A stretch of 64,000 bases of DNA from Bryum argenteum. Taxonomy: Eukaryota; Streptophyta; Bryopsida; Bryales; Bryaceae. Shown here one piece after another: positions 35,930 to 49,215 of this stretch; positions within the stretch are counted from its first letter, which is position 1, and each line of letters starts with the position of its first letter. Where the stretch lies: positions 34,450,101-34,514,100 of the forward strand of contig CM073321.1 in NCBI GenBank assembly GCA_037043015.1, in the 5' to 3' direction. The position numbers and the translations under genes are program-made. Under the pieces are notes generated by a model, which saw only the letters and a program-made list of their open reading frames with translations, searched no databases and was not told where the DNA came from.

Positions 35930-36470
35930 AATCAGTGGTTAAAAATAGTAACTCTGGTGTCAAGTAAAATGAGACTGAATTGAAAATGAGACTCGAATGA
36001 ACCCATCAAAAGAATGTAAGATGAACCCCCGATACCAAAAATTCTATTAATATATTTGTTGATCATTAATATTCATTATTTTGAGACGGAAAGTATATTG
36101 AGACTATGTCACATCCCATTACTCGGGTCATAGATTGCAAGCTTCAAGGACCAAAAAAGTATTATGCATGATGAATATCATTACTTCAAAGAAAAATATA
36201 TACAAGAAATAATCCGATGAAAGGACATATTAATATCTATAGGGAAATAAAATTATCACAACACTAATGGAAGGAAATAATCCCATGGAAATACATTGAA
36301 ATGGATATACCATCTTACTATAAATAGATAAAGCATGTTAAATAGTAGTGTCATACTACTCTAATTTGCGTTGGCTACATTGCAATGAGAAAGGGTGTAC
36401 CATTGAAACTAATATAATCTAACATAACTATATATTAACATGAACACTACTCATCAAACTCGATAATTGA
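35930..36470. other. Spacer at the 3' end of the DUF7869 gene
   Basis: AT-rich, no gene. It may contain the junction between relic D and the larger P2-bearing element. Confidence 0.4.
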
Positions 36471-36474
36471 GTCC

Positions 36475-39266
36475 TTAATAATTGAAATCAGAGCTCGGTA
36501 TGCACATCTTGGGATTAACTGTTTCAAGACGAAATCTTGGCTTCCAAGCTCCCATGATTGATGTTGTAGCCACCCAAGTTGGATCATAATCCATATCTTT
36601 ACACCAAGAGTTACCTCTTCTTGTATCCCACCCTTCGTAAGTGTTAGGATTGACATGTTTAGAAGATACTGGTTTCCAATACTCAATATGGATTTCTTGA
36701 GGATGCTCTACACTAACATTTGGGTTGCTCAAAGCACGAGCTATCCAAAATTTCTTGGGATCTCCATCAGCCGGACGTAGTACAAGTAGGTATCCCTCAT
36801 AAACATCCCGTCCAACTCTGAATGATGCTTGTGGACGATCTCGTATTTGTCCTACGAACGGAGGATCAACAGCAAATTCCTCGCGCAATTCTCCGTTATC
36901 TTCAAACCGATCCTCTTCACTTGGAGAGTACCTAGAAGTAGGCCAAAATCCATCCCTAAACGTTGATGGAGCAGGGACGGGTAAATCTAAAGCCTCACGA
37001 ACTGCTTTCCAATAGTAAATGAATTGTTCATGATGTCTACGATAGTCGCCTGTTGGATCAGCATCCACCAAAGACTCCCACAAGCTCACAAAACCACTAA
37101 TTCCCTTTCGAATGTCTTCTATATTCTTCATTTCGTTTGGAACTAGTAACGTGGGATCTCCAAGAGGAACCTGAGGTTGACCATTTGGCAAAACTTTCCA
37201 CAACCTAACCCATGCACTATCTTGAGGAAGCCACTCGCTATCCGTACACAGAATTTTGTACTGCATCAAAGGTCAGCCGGAAGCATCTCTAAAAAACCTG
37301 AATTGTTGGGCACTAGTATGCCCAGATGACGCCTCGCCGCCATCACAAAGGTAACCTTTGATGAACGTCTTGAAATCCGGAACTTCCTCAATTAAGTGAG
37401 GAATTACCGGCTTATCCTCTGTGTCCATGAAAGATCTCATGAGAAGGGGAACAGTAGGGTAGCTGTTGGTCTTGAGCTTACTACTCCATCGACCGAAAAG
37501 AGCATCAATATCCTCATGAGTGTGACCCACAATAAGGAAGTTCAAGTAAATCTCTCTAAAAACGCCCTTGTACACGAGCAGTGAAAAGAATGCAAAAACA
37601 AACCGATTCTTATTATCCCCGCAAGCATTATCTAGCTGCATATGTAGCACCGGAGGAAGAGCCTTTCCCGGGACTGGAGCCTCTGGGAGAAGACCAAGCA
37701 AATCCAAGCACATGTCCGCCCCATCCAGAACAGCCTCAGAGAGAGGACTACTTCTACCACCACCAAACAACTGCCTGGAAGAGCACTTCGGAGGAGATTC
37801 CAAATCTCTTAACAGTTGAGCAAATGAGCCGATAGTATGATTAGAATCCGTGGGATATATATCCAGGCCGTAATGTGCGTAACGTACATCTCCGTGTCCA
37901 TGAGCAATCATGCCTGTGATGGAAACCGGCAATTTCATGAAGGAATCGGTCGATTTACTCTTGTGTGAGAATTGCGGAGAGGCTGTCTTGGAATGATCCA
38001 TTTAGTCATGAATAATGCACAAAGACGATTCGGGCCGTGCTTCAGACTCTGAACGGTTACTATAATAGAGTAACCTATGCGCCATCTGAGAAGTATTATG
38101 CCGTTTGAATTTAGCATCATGAAGAGCCCATGCGCGACTGCCTCGAGTACTGGATGCTCGAAGTTGTTTGATTTTGTCACATTCACCACAACGAGCAAAT
38201 GTGTCACCCTTTTGCTTGGAATAGTACTCTTGGAATGATTCTTGCCGGATCCTATTTAGAGCAGAATTTGATATAGGAGGAAGACCGTGCATGACATTGA
38301 TGGCATTCACCTCCGGTAAATTGTCCCTCCAGCGGAAGGAAGAGGGCAAGCATTTGGACACCACCTTCTCGCCCGTATCAATAGTCTTCGTTCGATGCGG
38401 CATGAGATCGGCAGTATTTTCCACAATGGCTTGAAGGGATGCTGTGGCTTGCAATGTCTGGATACAAGGTTTCTTTGAACCACAGTCTCCATGGTCCTCT
38501 GCTTGTTGTCCGTCTTGATAGGCATACCTCCACCGGAAGAATGTGGCACGTGACACGCCCATAATCAGGTACCACGCCACGCAACACACCTCAATACCCT
38601 CCAACATAATCATGTCGTTTCCGTCCGCTGCTTCGTGGACTTGACCATGTACACTAAGGAGACAATGTTTTCTGAAGTAAACATCACCGCGAACATAGAA
38701 CTGGAACCTCAGATCTTTAATTTTGCCTCGAGGATAGGGCTGCACACAGTTCTTTGGACAACAATAAGTTGTTGAAACAAAGTTGATAGACTCCGGTGTA
38801 AGAAAGTACTCCTTCTTAGGTGGTGAATCCTGGAGACGCCTTTGACGTTTGCTCTTGTACTGGCGAAGACCAACTCGTGGTGGCCGACCAAAAACCTTGC
38901 AAGCCGCATTGAAGATGGCGCGTTGGTCGTGGTCATAGAGGCTTGCTCCGTTGAGAAGGACATGCGTGATTGGCCATGCACGCAAAGAGTAGATCCAACC
39001 GAAAGGAACCTCTGCTTCTACTAATGACTCGCTATCTCTTGCACGCGAGACAAAGTCGGATCCAAGAGGCCGACCACCCGGTCTGGGGCGACGCTTGAGT
39101 CAACCGATTGTGAGCGGCTTTTGCAACCGACACCGGCGTCATTCGGAAGAGTGACTCGTTTCGACACCCATGATGAGCGGTTAAAACCCTCGCCTTTGTG
39201 CGAAACCCCTTCGGGGAAGAAGCTGGTGGACGGAAATCGACACCATTGACAACGAAAGTCTCCATC
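36475..39266 (-). pseudogene. DUF7869-type transposase-like protein, two in-frame stops and a frameshift
   Basis: The coding exon begins after the acceptor ttttttgtag (AG at 39268-39267) with ATG at 39265. The first frame (METFVVNGVDFRPP...) changes near 39100 into a frame that extends upstream of 38985. From there one frame runs to 36475, broken only by TAA at 38004-38002 and TGA at 37275-37273. Domain order: Cys-bearing N-terminal region (TTYCCPKNC), an HTH-like stretch (GVSRATFFRWRYAY), MHGLPPISNSALN, FARCGECDKIKQL. Then comes the core with LPVSITGMIAHGHGD, QLDNACGDNKNRF and FLIVGHTHEDIDALFG, the conserved acidic motifs of DUF7869 proteins, which I regard as RNase H-like transposase relatives. 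The C-terminus has a chromo/SH3-like fold (YEGYLLVLRPADGDPKKFWI, then IEYWKP). Its 5' intron is packed with P2 palindromes. The transposase role is inferred. Confidence 0.65.
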
Positions 39267-39448
39267 CTACAAAAAAGAAGAAGATTGAAAAGATAACTTA
39301 GTGCTTGTTTAATAGCATAGAGATGATCAAACATGAAAACCGACGCAAAGCGTTCCGCCCACGGTAATCCGCGGCCCGTGGATAACAAACTATAGATATA
39401 TATTATCCACATAACGGGGATAAAATCGAACCTTAAATGTCGATGTAA

Positions 39449-40273
39449 ATTATCCCGGCCCGGGATAACTTTTTAACCGCCGCGAGAATGACGATTTATC
39501 CCTGGCCGGGATAATATTTTTATAGGCGGAATTTGGTTATCCGGGCCGGGGATAACAGAATCTTTACCGAGAATATTATCCCGGCCGGGGATAATCAATC
39601 TGCGGGCGGTTAAAAGTTATCCCCGGCCCGGGGATAACCATACGAATCGTCTCAGACGATTATCCCCGGGCCGGGGATAATAATTTTTACGGGCAGTTGC
39701 ATGGTTATCCCCGGCCCGGGATAACATTTTGAACCGCCCGTATCACGATTATCCCCGGGGATAATATTCTGTGGGCAGTTGCAAGGTTATCCCGGGGCCG
39801 GGGATAACCAAATTCCCACCCATAAAAATATTATCCCGGGCCCGGGGATAATATTCTGTGCGCGGTTGCAAGGTTATCCCCGGGCCGGGGATAACTAATC
39901 TACCGCCCATAAAAATATTATCCCCGGCCCGGGGATAATATTCTGAGGCACTTGCATGGTTATCCCCGGCCCGGGGATAACATTAATTTCATGGGCAGTA
40001 GAAGTATTATCCCCGGGCCGGGGATAACAGTTTTTGTAGGCGGTTACATAGTTATCCCCGACTGGGGATAACCATGCAACTGCCCGTAAAAATATTATCC
40101 CCGGCCCGGGGATAATATTTCTACTGCCCATGAAATTAATGTTATCCCCGGGTCGTGGATAATGGTTTTTTTGGGTGGATGCATGGTTATCCCCGGGGCT
40201 TGGATAATCATCGGAGCATAGATTCCAGGAATAATCCCCACAGACAGTAGAAGTTATCCCCAGCCTGGGGATA
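39449..40273. repeat. P2 palindrome array in the 5' intron of the DUF7869 gene (about 19 copies)
   Basis: Odd-length palindrome: half-site (A/G)TTATCCCCGG, central C/G, reverse complement. Copies begin near 39449, 39496, 39537, 39575, 39627, 39658, 39705, 39748, 39786, 39829, 39872, 39917, 39958, 40006, 40050, 40097, 40140, 40186 and 40252. Copies alternate between att...aat and gtt...aac ends. Every second copy repeats at about 81-91 bp with conserved spacers (atattctgtg.gcagttgca and accgcccataaaaa), so the real unit is a two-palindrome dimer. The spacer ttaatttcatgggcagtaga (39980s) recurs inverted at about 40115-40137. The array lies just upstream of the acceptor at 39267, so it is intronic or in the leader. 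Confidence 0.9.
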
Positions 40274-40329
40274 ACTTGCATTCTATTAATAGTAAGTGCT
40301 AAAACACTATCACTCATGCCTTGCACTCA

Positions 40330-40760
40330 TTTTTGCGAACGTCGCTCACCTGCGAATTGCAGAATTGGAAAGGATAACAAGGGCTCGCAACTGAAAAAAC
40401 CAAGCACAAAAATTAGTACCGAATACAGAAGTCGAAGAATACATGACGAGCAATAGTCTTAACTTGAATCATTATGAAACTAATTGAACAATACTGACAC
40501 CTCTAAATGCGAAACTACATCAGACGCAATGAGCACCAACTGAAACTCCTTTTACACACACGCAACCTTGAACCTACACACCGGAACGAAATATGAAATG
40601 AAGCGCACCTTGAGAGCACGAACGAGAGAGAGAAGAAAATGAAAGGTCACTTGCGAGACAGAGTATGGAACCCGAGCCCGAACTCAACGGCTACATCGTG
40701 AGAGTATCTTGACGCCCGAAATCGTGCAAAAAGCCGTCAAATTTTGTCGCAATATGGATT
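40330..40760 (-). promoter_or_regulatory. Probable 5' leader/promoter of the DUF7869 gene
   Basis: Read on the minus strand this contains a CT-rich stretch (ttttcttctctctctcg near 40630) and GC-richer DNA, like the leader of module B. No coding frame fits. The location, upstream of a palindrome-bearing leader intron, mirrors 48.66-49.2 kb. No defined TATA box or donor was picked. Confidence 0.35.
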
Positions 40761-41039
40761 TTGTCTTTATTAGGATTCTAAATACGATTCACTTTTTAAA
40801 ACAGAATTTGAAATTACTAGGCGGCAAAGAAATTTCGGCGGGAAATTGATTTTGGAGGGAAACCCATCTCTAATTATCAATTGTTTATTTCTTTCAAACA
40901 ATATTGTCTTATATTTTTCTCTATAAAATTGAACAATTTATACATAACTATGAGAAGTGGAAAAAAAAGTACAAATTTGTATTCATGAATTTAATGAATA
41001 AACTATATGAACTACAAAATTAGAGCAACATATATTATA

Positions 41040-44000
41040 TTTAGTTTAGTATATTATAGTATATTATAGTATATTATATTATATTATATTATAGTATAGT
41101 ATATTATATTATATTATATTATATTATATTATATTATAGTATATTATATTATATTATATTATAGTATATTATAGTATATTATATTATAGTATATTATAGT
41201 ATATTATATTATATTATATTATAGTATATTATATTATATTATATTATATTATATTATATTATATTATATTATATTATATTATATTATATTATATTATATT
41301 ATATTATAGTATATTATATTATATTATATTATATTATATTATATTATATTATATTATATTATAGTATATTATATTATATTATATTATATTATATTATATT
41401 ATATTATATTATATTATATTATATTATATTATATTATATTATATTATATTATATTATATTATAGTATATTATATTATATTATATTATAGTATATTATATT
41501 ATATTATATTATAGTATATTATAGTATATTATATTATATTATATTATATTATATTATATTATATTATATTATATTATATTATATTATATTATATTATATT
41601 ATATTATATTATATTATATTATATTATATTATATTATATTATATTATATTATATTATATTATATTATATTATAGTATATTATATTATATTATATTATATT
41701 ATATTATATTATAGTATATTATATTATATTATATTATAGTATATTATAGTATATTATATTATAGTATATTATAGTATATTATATTATATTATATTATAGT
41801 ATATTATATTATATTATATTATATTATATTATATTATATTATATTATATTATATTATATTATATTATATTATATTATATTATATTATATTATATTATATT
41901 ATATTATATTATATTATATTATATTATATTATATTATATTATAGTATATTATATTATATTATATTATAGTATATTATATTATATTATATTATATTATAGT
42001 ATATTATATTATATTATATTATATTATATTATATTATATTATATTATAGTATATTATATTATATTATATTATAGTATATTATATTATATTATATTATAGT
42101 ATATTATAGTATATTATATTATATTATATTATATTATATTATATTATATTATATTATATTATATTATATTATATTATATTATATTATATTATATTATATT
42201 ATATTATATTATATTATATTATATTATATTATATTATATTATATTATATTATATTATATTATATTATATTATATTATATTATATTATATTATATTATATT
42301 ATATTATATTATATTATATTATATTATATTATATTATATTATATTATATTATATTATATTATATTATATTATATTATATTATATTATATTATATTATATT
42401 ATATTATATTATATTATATTATATTATATTATATTATATTATATTATATTATATTATATTATATTATATTATATTATATTATATTATATTATATTATATT
42501 ATATTATATTATATTATATTATATTATATTATATTATATTATATTATATTATATTATATTATATTATATTATATTATATTATATTATATTATATTATATT
42601 ATATTATATTATATTATATTATATTATATTATATTATATTATATTATATTATATTATATTATATTATATTATATTATATTATATTATATTATATTATATT
42701 ATATTATATTATATTATATTATATTATATTATATTATATTATATTATATTATATTATATTATATTATATTATATTATATTATATTATATTATATTATTAT
42801 ATTATATTATAGTATATTATAGTATATTATATTATAGTATATTATAGTATATTATATTATATTATATTATAGTATATTATATTATATTATATTATAGTAT
42901 ATTATATTATATTATATTATATTATATTATATTATATTATATTATATTATATTATATTATATTATATTATATTATATTATATTATATTATATTATAGTAT
43001 ATTATATTATATTATATTATATTATATTATATTATATTATATTATATTATATTATATTATATTATATTATATTATATTATAGTATATTATATTATATTAT
43101 ATTATAGTATATTATATTATATTATATTATAGTATATTATTATATTATATTATATTATATTATATTATATTATATTATATTATATTATATTATATTATAT
43201 TATATTATATTATATTATATTATATTATATTATATTATATTATATTATATTATATTATATTATATTATATTATATTATATTATATTATATTATATTATAT
43301 TATATTATATTATATTATATTATATTATATTATATTATATTATATTATATTATATTATATTATATTATATTATATTATATTATATTATATTATATTATAT
43401 TATAGTATATTATATTATATTATATTATAGTATATTATAGTATATTATATTATAGTATATTATAGTATATTATATTATATTATATTATAGTATATTATAT
43501 TATATTATATTATATTATATTATATTATATTATATTATATTATATTATATTATATTATATTATATTATATTATATTATATTATATTATATTATATTATAT
43601 TATATTATATTATATTATATTATATTATATTATATTATATTATATTATATTATATTATATTATATTATATTATATTATATTATATTATATTATATTATAT
43701 TATATTATAGTATATTATATTATATTATAGTATATTATATTATATTATATTATAGTATATTATATTATATTATATTATATTATAGTATATTATATTATAG
43801 TATATTATATTATATTATATTATATTATATTATATTATATTATATTATAGTATATTATATTATATTATATTATAGTATATTATATTATATTATATTATAG
43901 TATATTATAGTATATTATATTATATTATATTATATTATATTATATTATATTATATTATATTATATTATATTATATTATATTATATTATATTATATTATAT

Positions 44001-46290
44001 TATATTATATTATATTATATTATAGTATAGTATATTATATTATATTATATTATAGTATATTATATTATATTATATTATATTATATTATATTATATTATAT
44101 TATATTATAGTATATTATATTATATTATATTATATTATAGTATATTATAGTATATTATATTATAGTATATTATAGTATATTATATTATATTATATTATAG
44201 TATATTATATTATATTATATTATAGTATATTATATTATATTATATTATATTATATTATATTATATTATATTATATTATATTATATTATATTATATTATAT
44301 TATATTATATTATATTATATTATATTATATTATATTATATTATATTATAGTATATTATATTATATTATATTATAGTATATTATATTATATTATATTATAG
44401 TATATTATAGTATATTATATTATATTATATTATATTATATTATATTATATTATATTATATTATATTATATTATATTATATTATATTATATTATATTATAT
44501 TATATTATATTATATTATATTATATTATATTATATTATATTTATTATATTATATTATATTATATTATATTATATTATATTATATTATATTATATTATATT
44601 ATATTATATTATATTATATTATATTATATTATATTATAGTATATTATATTATATTATATTATATTATATTATATTATAGTATATTATATTATATTATATT
44701 ATAGTATATTATAGTATATNNNNNNNNNNNNNNNNNNNNNNNNNNNNNNNNNNNNNNNNNNNNNNNNNNNNNNNNNNNNNNNNNNNNNNNNNNNNNNNNN
44801 NNNNNNNNNNNNNNNNNNNAGTATATTATATTATATTATATTATAGTATATTATAGTATATTATATTATAGTATATTATAGTATATTATATTATATTATA
44901 TTATAGTATATTATATTATATTATATTATATTATATTATATTATATTATATTATATTATATTATATTATATTATATTATATTATATTATATTATATTATA
45001 TTATATTATATTATATTATATTATATTATATTATATTATATTATATTATATTATATTATATTATATTATATTATATTATATTATATTATATTATATTATA
45101 TTATATTATATTATATTATAGTATATTATATTATATTATAGTATATTATATTATATTATATTATATTATATTATATTATATTATATTATATTATATTATA
45201 TTATATTATATTATAGTATATTATATTATATTATATTATATTATATTATATTATATTATATTATAGTATATTATATTATATTATATTATAGTATATTATA
45301 TTATATTATATTATAGTATATTATAGTATATTATATTATATTATATTATATTATATTATATTATATTATATTATATTATATTATATTATATTATATTATA
45401 TTATATTATATTATATTATATTATATTATATTATATTATAGTATAGTATATTATATTATATTATATTATAGTATATTATATTATATTATATTATATTATA
45501 TTATATTATATTATATTATATTATATTATATTATATTATATTATATTATATTATATTATATTATATTATATTATATTATATTATATTATATTATAGTATA
45601 TTATATTATATTATATTATATTATATTATATTATATTATATTATATTATATTATATTATATTATATTATATTATATTATATTATATTATATTATATTATA
45701 TTATATTATATTATATTATATTATATTATATTATATTATATTATATTATATTATAGTATATTATATTATATTATATTATAGTATAGTATATTATATTATA
45801 TTATATTATATTATATTATATTATAGTATATTATATTATATTATATTATAGTATATTATATTATATTATATTATATTATAGTATATTATATTATATTATA
45901 TTATAGTATATTATATTATATTATATTATAGTATAGTATATTATATTATATTATATTATAGTATATTATATTATATTATATTATAGTATATTATATTATA
46001 TTATATTATATTATATTATATTATATTATATTATATTATATTATATTATAGTATATTATATTATATTATATTATAGTATATTATATTATATTATATTATA
46101 TTATAGTATATTATATTATATTATATTATAGTATATTATATTATAGTATATTATATTATATTATATTATATTATAGTATATTATATTATATTATATTATA
46201 TTATATTATATTATAGTATATTATATTATATTATATTATATTATAGTATATTATATTATATTATATTATATTATATTATATTATACTTTA
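41040..46290. repeat. ATATT pentanucleotide array with AGTAT variants
   Basis: More than 5 kb of near-perfect 5-bp repeats (attat/ttata). Scattered AGTAT variant units form a barcode. One variant pattern (two AGTAT ten-mers, a gap, two more, then a longer gap) recurs near 41163, 41737, 42812, 43428, 44138 and 44844, so the array has a higher-order structure and grew by block duplication. There are two phase slips (near 42796 and 43140) and one insertion near 44540. The true length is unknown because of the assembly gap inside it. Confidence 0.95.
44720..44819. other. Assembly gap, 100 N
   Basis: Exactly 100 N, a conventional placeholder. The sequence on both sides is the same ATATT array, so the real gap size is not known. 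Confidence 0.98.
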
Positions 46291-47110
46291 TTATACTAAT
46301 TATACGATAGAGTATATTACTATATAATACTATGTGATACGATATTAAACTATATTATCTTGTATAGTTACCATTTGTTAAGTTATGTTATAATTGATTA
46401 TATTGTCCTATATGTTTAAAATTTATGTGAAATAAATAATTATTATTTTGTATTCTATTATACTATATTATACTATATTGTACTATAGTATACTAAAAAA
46501 ACGATACTATACTTTAGTAGAATATATCATACTATTATTTCCTATAGTTTCCAATATTTTCCTATATTATATTCTATTACATTGTTTTATATTGTATTAT
46601 AAAGTTTTTTTAGTACTTTATAAAATATAGAAATTGTTATTTTATATTATATTATATTCTATTATGATATTTTTTCCCATATGGAAATGATTTACATTAT
46701 TTTTGTTATGTAATATTATATGATAATGAGATATTATTTTGTTTTTAAACATATTTATATTATCGTTTCAAATAGTATTATAATAATATATACTATGTTA
46801 TATTATATTTTAGTACATTATATTACGTTATACTATATTATGCAATATTAAATTGTATACCATTATGTTAAGGTATGTTATGTTAGATTATAATTATTAC
46901 ACTATATGATTATAATTATTGTACTATATGATTATCATTTGTCAATTCATATTGCAAGATTTTTAAAGTTATTCCTTTTTTCATTTGGAATCATTTCTAA
47001 TTTGATATTTTGCCCAATCCCCTTTAACTCCGAAATATAAAAAAAGGAAGAAGTTTGGTATATTATAATATATTATACTATAGTTTATTATCTTATATTA
47101 AAGGATATTC
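46291..47110. repeat. Eroded ATATT-derived DNA
   Basis: The same tatta/tatac words continue with many substitutions and interruptions. Frames here (for example 46448-46630) are low complexity and not genes. It reads like an old edge of the array. Confidence 0.7.
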
Positions 47111-47479
47111 AGTAATCCAATGCCTTCCACATTTTTGTTGCAACAGAATCTCCTATACGTCTGAAAGCAAGTTTTTTGCTTTGAGGCATGTTTTTCCGAT
47201 CATATGGTACCACATCTCCTCTTGAGTCTACTCCTCCATGAGCTATGTACCCATGGCCGACGGACTTATAATGACCCCTTTTGGGTATCTTTTGATTGAC
47301 CTCCTCAGACGGAAAGCGCTTTCATAATATATATCCGTATAGACTAATGTGTTTTGATATGCAACCAGATCATTATTCCATATTTCTATATATATAAATG
47401 AATAAAACATGATTCAATGATAAAGTGCTTGATTTAATATTTTATCATTTATTATTTTATTACCATCTAATAATAATAA

Positions 47480-48130
47480 AGCAATAGATGTTGTTGGTAT
47501 AAGATGATTGTCTCCATAAACTTCTTGCCATGCATTTTCAAATTTGATATTCTCCCAATATGGTGTTTTTTTTACTTTTTATCATTGAATGCTTGTGTAG
47601 CTAATAACAATTCTCATGTCGTTTTTATATCAAATTTCTTGAGAATAAATAATTCAAGATATCCTTTTGCATCAATGCACATTGAAGTATCTTGTTTAAA
47701 AGCGGCATCTTCTTTTTGTTTTCTTCACTCCTTTTTGTAAAAAGATTTGTAATCGATCAAAAGTATCATGAAAATCTTGTAAAGAAGTTATTTCAATATC
47801 TTTAGTGATCGATGTATCTAAGATATATTTTGTGTGCTTTTGAAATCAACGCTCAACAAATTTTCACATATGGGACAATGTGATGTCTTTTCAAGGCAAG
47901 TACCACAAATTTTGTGGCAATAATGAACATAATATTGTTGTTTTGCAAGAATAGGCAATTCTACTCTAGATGTCGGGTCCATAAATATTTTATGGAAATA
48001 CTTAGACTCTAAAGTTTTTTTGCATGAAAGAACATACAAACAATATAACAGTTTTTGACTTGTTGTAGAGCTTTACAACCTCTCTTTTAGAATCATATAT
48101 TAACTCTAAAACATTTTGCGATTCTATGAA
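47480..48130 (-). pseudogene. RING-like fragment, heavily decayed
   Basis: The frame 48039-47818 ends with HYCHKICGTCLEKTSHCPICE. Its H-x2-C, C-x2-C and C-x2-C spacing suits the second half of a RING finger. Further minus-strand coding-like sequence (DIEITSLQDFHDTFDRLQIF, then a shifted frame LELFILKKFDIKTT) continues to about 47.5 kb with several stops and shifts. No full domain or start is identifiable. It may be an old remnant of a SWIM/RING transposase or a ubiquitin ligase. Confidence 0.35.
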
Positions 48131-48295
48131 GTTAAGGGCAGTACTTGTGCAATTCTTATTTTTTTTGCCTCATGTACTACAACCTCATCAATCTTTACAA
48201 TAAAGTGGATAATTATAGACTAATGGAATATAAGGCAATAAAGTTTAACGCACAAAATATCTATATATCTTATAATAAATATAATATACTAATAG

Positions 48296-48334
48296 ATGGG
48301 CCCCAATCGAATGCGCTTGGGGGCCCCATAATTA
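48296..48334. repeat. GC-rich inverted repeat in AT-rich DNA
   Basis: gggccccaa, a 10-bp loop (tcgaatgcgc), then ttgggggcccc. An isolated hairpin-capable sequence unlike P1-P3. Confidence 0.7.
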
Positions 48335-48353
48335 GCTATTCTAAAATTTTATA

Positions 48354-48476
48354 AAAATCATATTATCCCGCCTTCTATCTATTTTATATCTATTTTTTCA
48401 AAGTTAATTAGCTAAAAATCATATTATTTTATCCCGCCTTCTATCTATTATATATCTATTTTCAAAGTTAGCTGCA
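48354..48476 (+). repeat. Direct repeat, about 60 bp, two copies
   Basis: aaaaatcatatta...tcccgccttctatctatt...tatctattt...caaagtta occurs at about 48354-48404 and 48414-48471. It lies just before the leader of module B. Confidence 0.8.
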
Positions 48477-48659
48477 TGTAAAAAATCCAAAATCCATCAT
48501 ATAGATCCGTTGCTCGTATGATTTTTTTATTGCTCCATCATGTTTATAATGTAATTATTAGCTAATCCAAGATTTAAAATTATTTTTCTCCCTTCTTTAC
48601 TATTTTCCCTCCATTTTTCAAAATAATTATTTTTCCTAACCTCTTTACTTCGACTATTC

Positions 48660-49215
48660 TATTCTAAACTAATTTGGGAAAAATAGCTCCGATTTTGCAA
48701 AGAAAGCCGGCTCTTTCCGACTCATTCGAACTCCTCACTCCGCGTTTCACTCTCCTTGCGATTCTTTCCTCCAGCTTTTTCCAGCAGCTTCGCCTATTCA
48801 CCGTGCCGCAGCGTCTGTGTTCCAACAGCGCTTGTTGCGCCAACTTTAGGTTTTCATTTTGTTTCATTTCTGAGCGTGCATTTGGAGCTCGTAGCGCTGC
48901 CTTCTCGCTTTTCGTGATTGTTGTGGACCTCGTAGCGTTGCCTTCTCGCTTTTCGTGATTGTCGTGTGTTGTTCAAAGACCTGAGCGTAGCGTAGCATGC
49001 GGTGAGTTGCGCGTAGCATGCGGTGAGCTGAGCGTAGCATGCGGTGAGTTGCAGATCAGTCGCGGTGAGTTGCGAGTCTGTTGCGGAGCTTATTTTTGCG
49101 GAGCTGCGTTTTTTTTCCCGATTTTCTTCTGTTGCGGAGCTGCTCAAGGGTTCTGCTGGGCGGGGATCTGAACGGTGCTGCAATCCGCCTGTGTGTGGTC
49201 GTTACAGCAGAAAAG
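48660..49215 (+). promoter_or_regulatory. Probable 5' leader exon of ParB-like gene B
   Basis: GC- and CT-rich leader-like DNA after AT-rich sequence, ending in aaaag followed by a consensus donor gtgaga at 49216. The intron it opens would run to the acceptor at 50838-50839. Two internal repeats: a roughly 37-bp unit (tcgtagcg(c/t)tgccttctcgc...gattg) at 48889-48925 and 48929-48965, and three copies of a roughly 20-bp unit (gcgtagcatgcggtgag) at 48985-49053. Open frames here are short and overlapping on both strands, so I treat the segment as untranslated. Confidence 0.45.

Noticed and set aside
39449-40273. CRISPR array
   Set aside because: Regular palindromic repeats with spacers look CRISPR-like, but spacers are themselves repeated, the host is a eukaryote with GT-AG introns, and no cas genes are present.
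39895-40326. Protein of repeated NYPRPGDN/IIPGPGI units on the minus strand
   Set aside because: It is the P2 array read in frame, in an intron or leader position. Unlike 55336-55850 it has no flanking coding sequence.
46448-46630. Hydrophobic ORF next to the ATATT array
   Set aside because: Low-complexity Tyr/Leu/Ile translation of AT-rich DNA on both strands.
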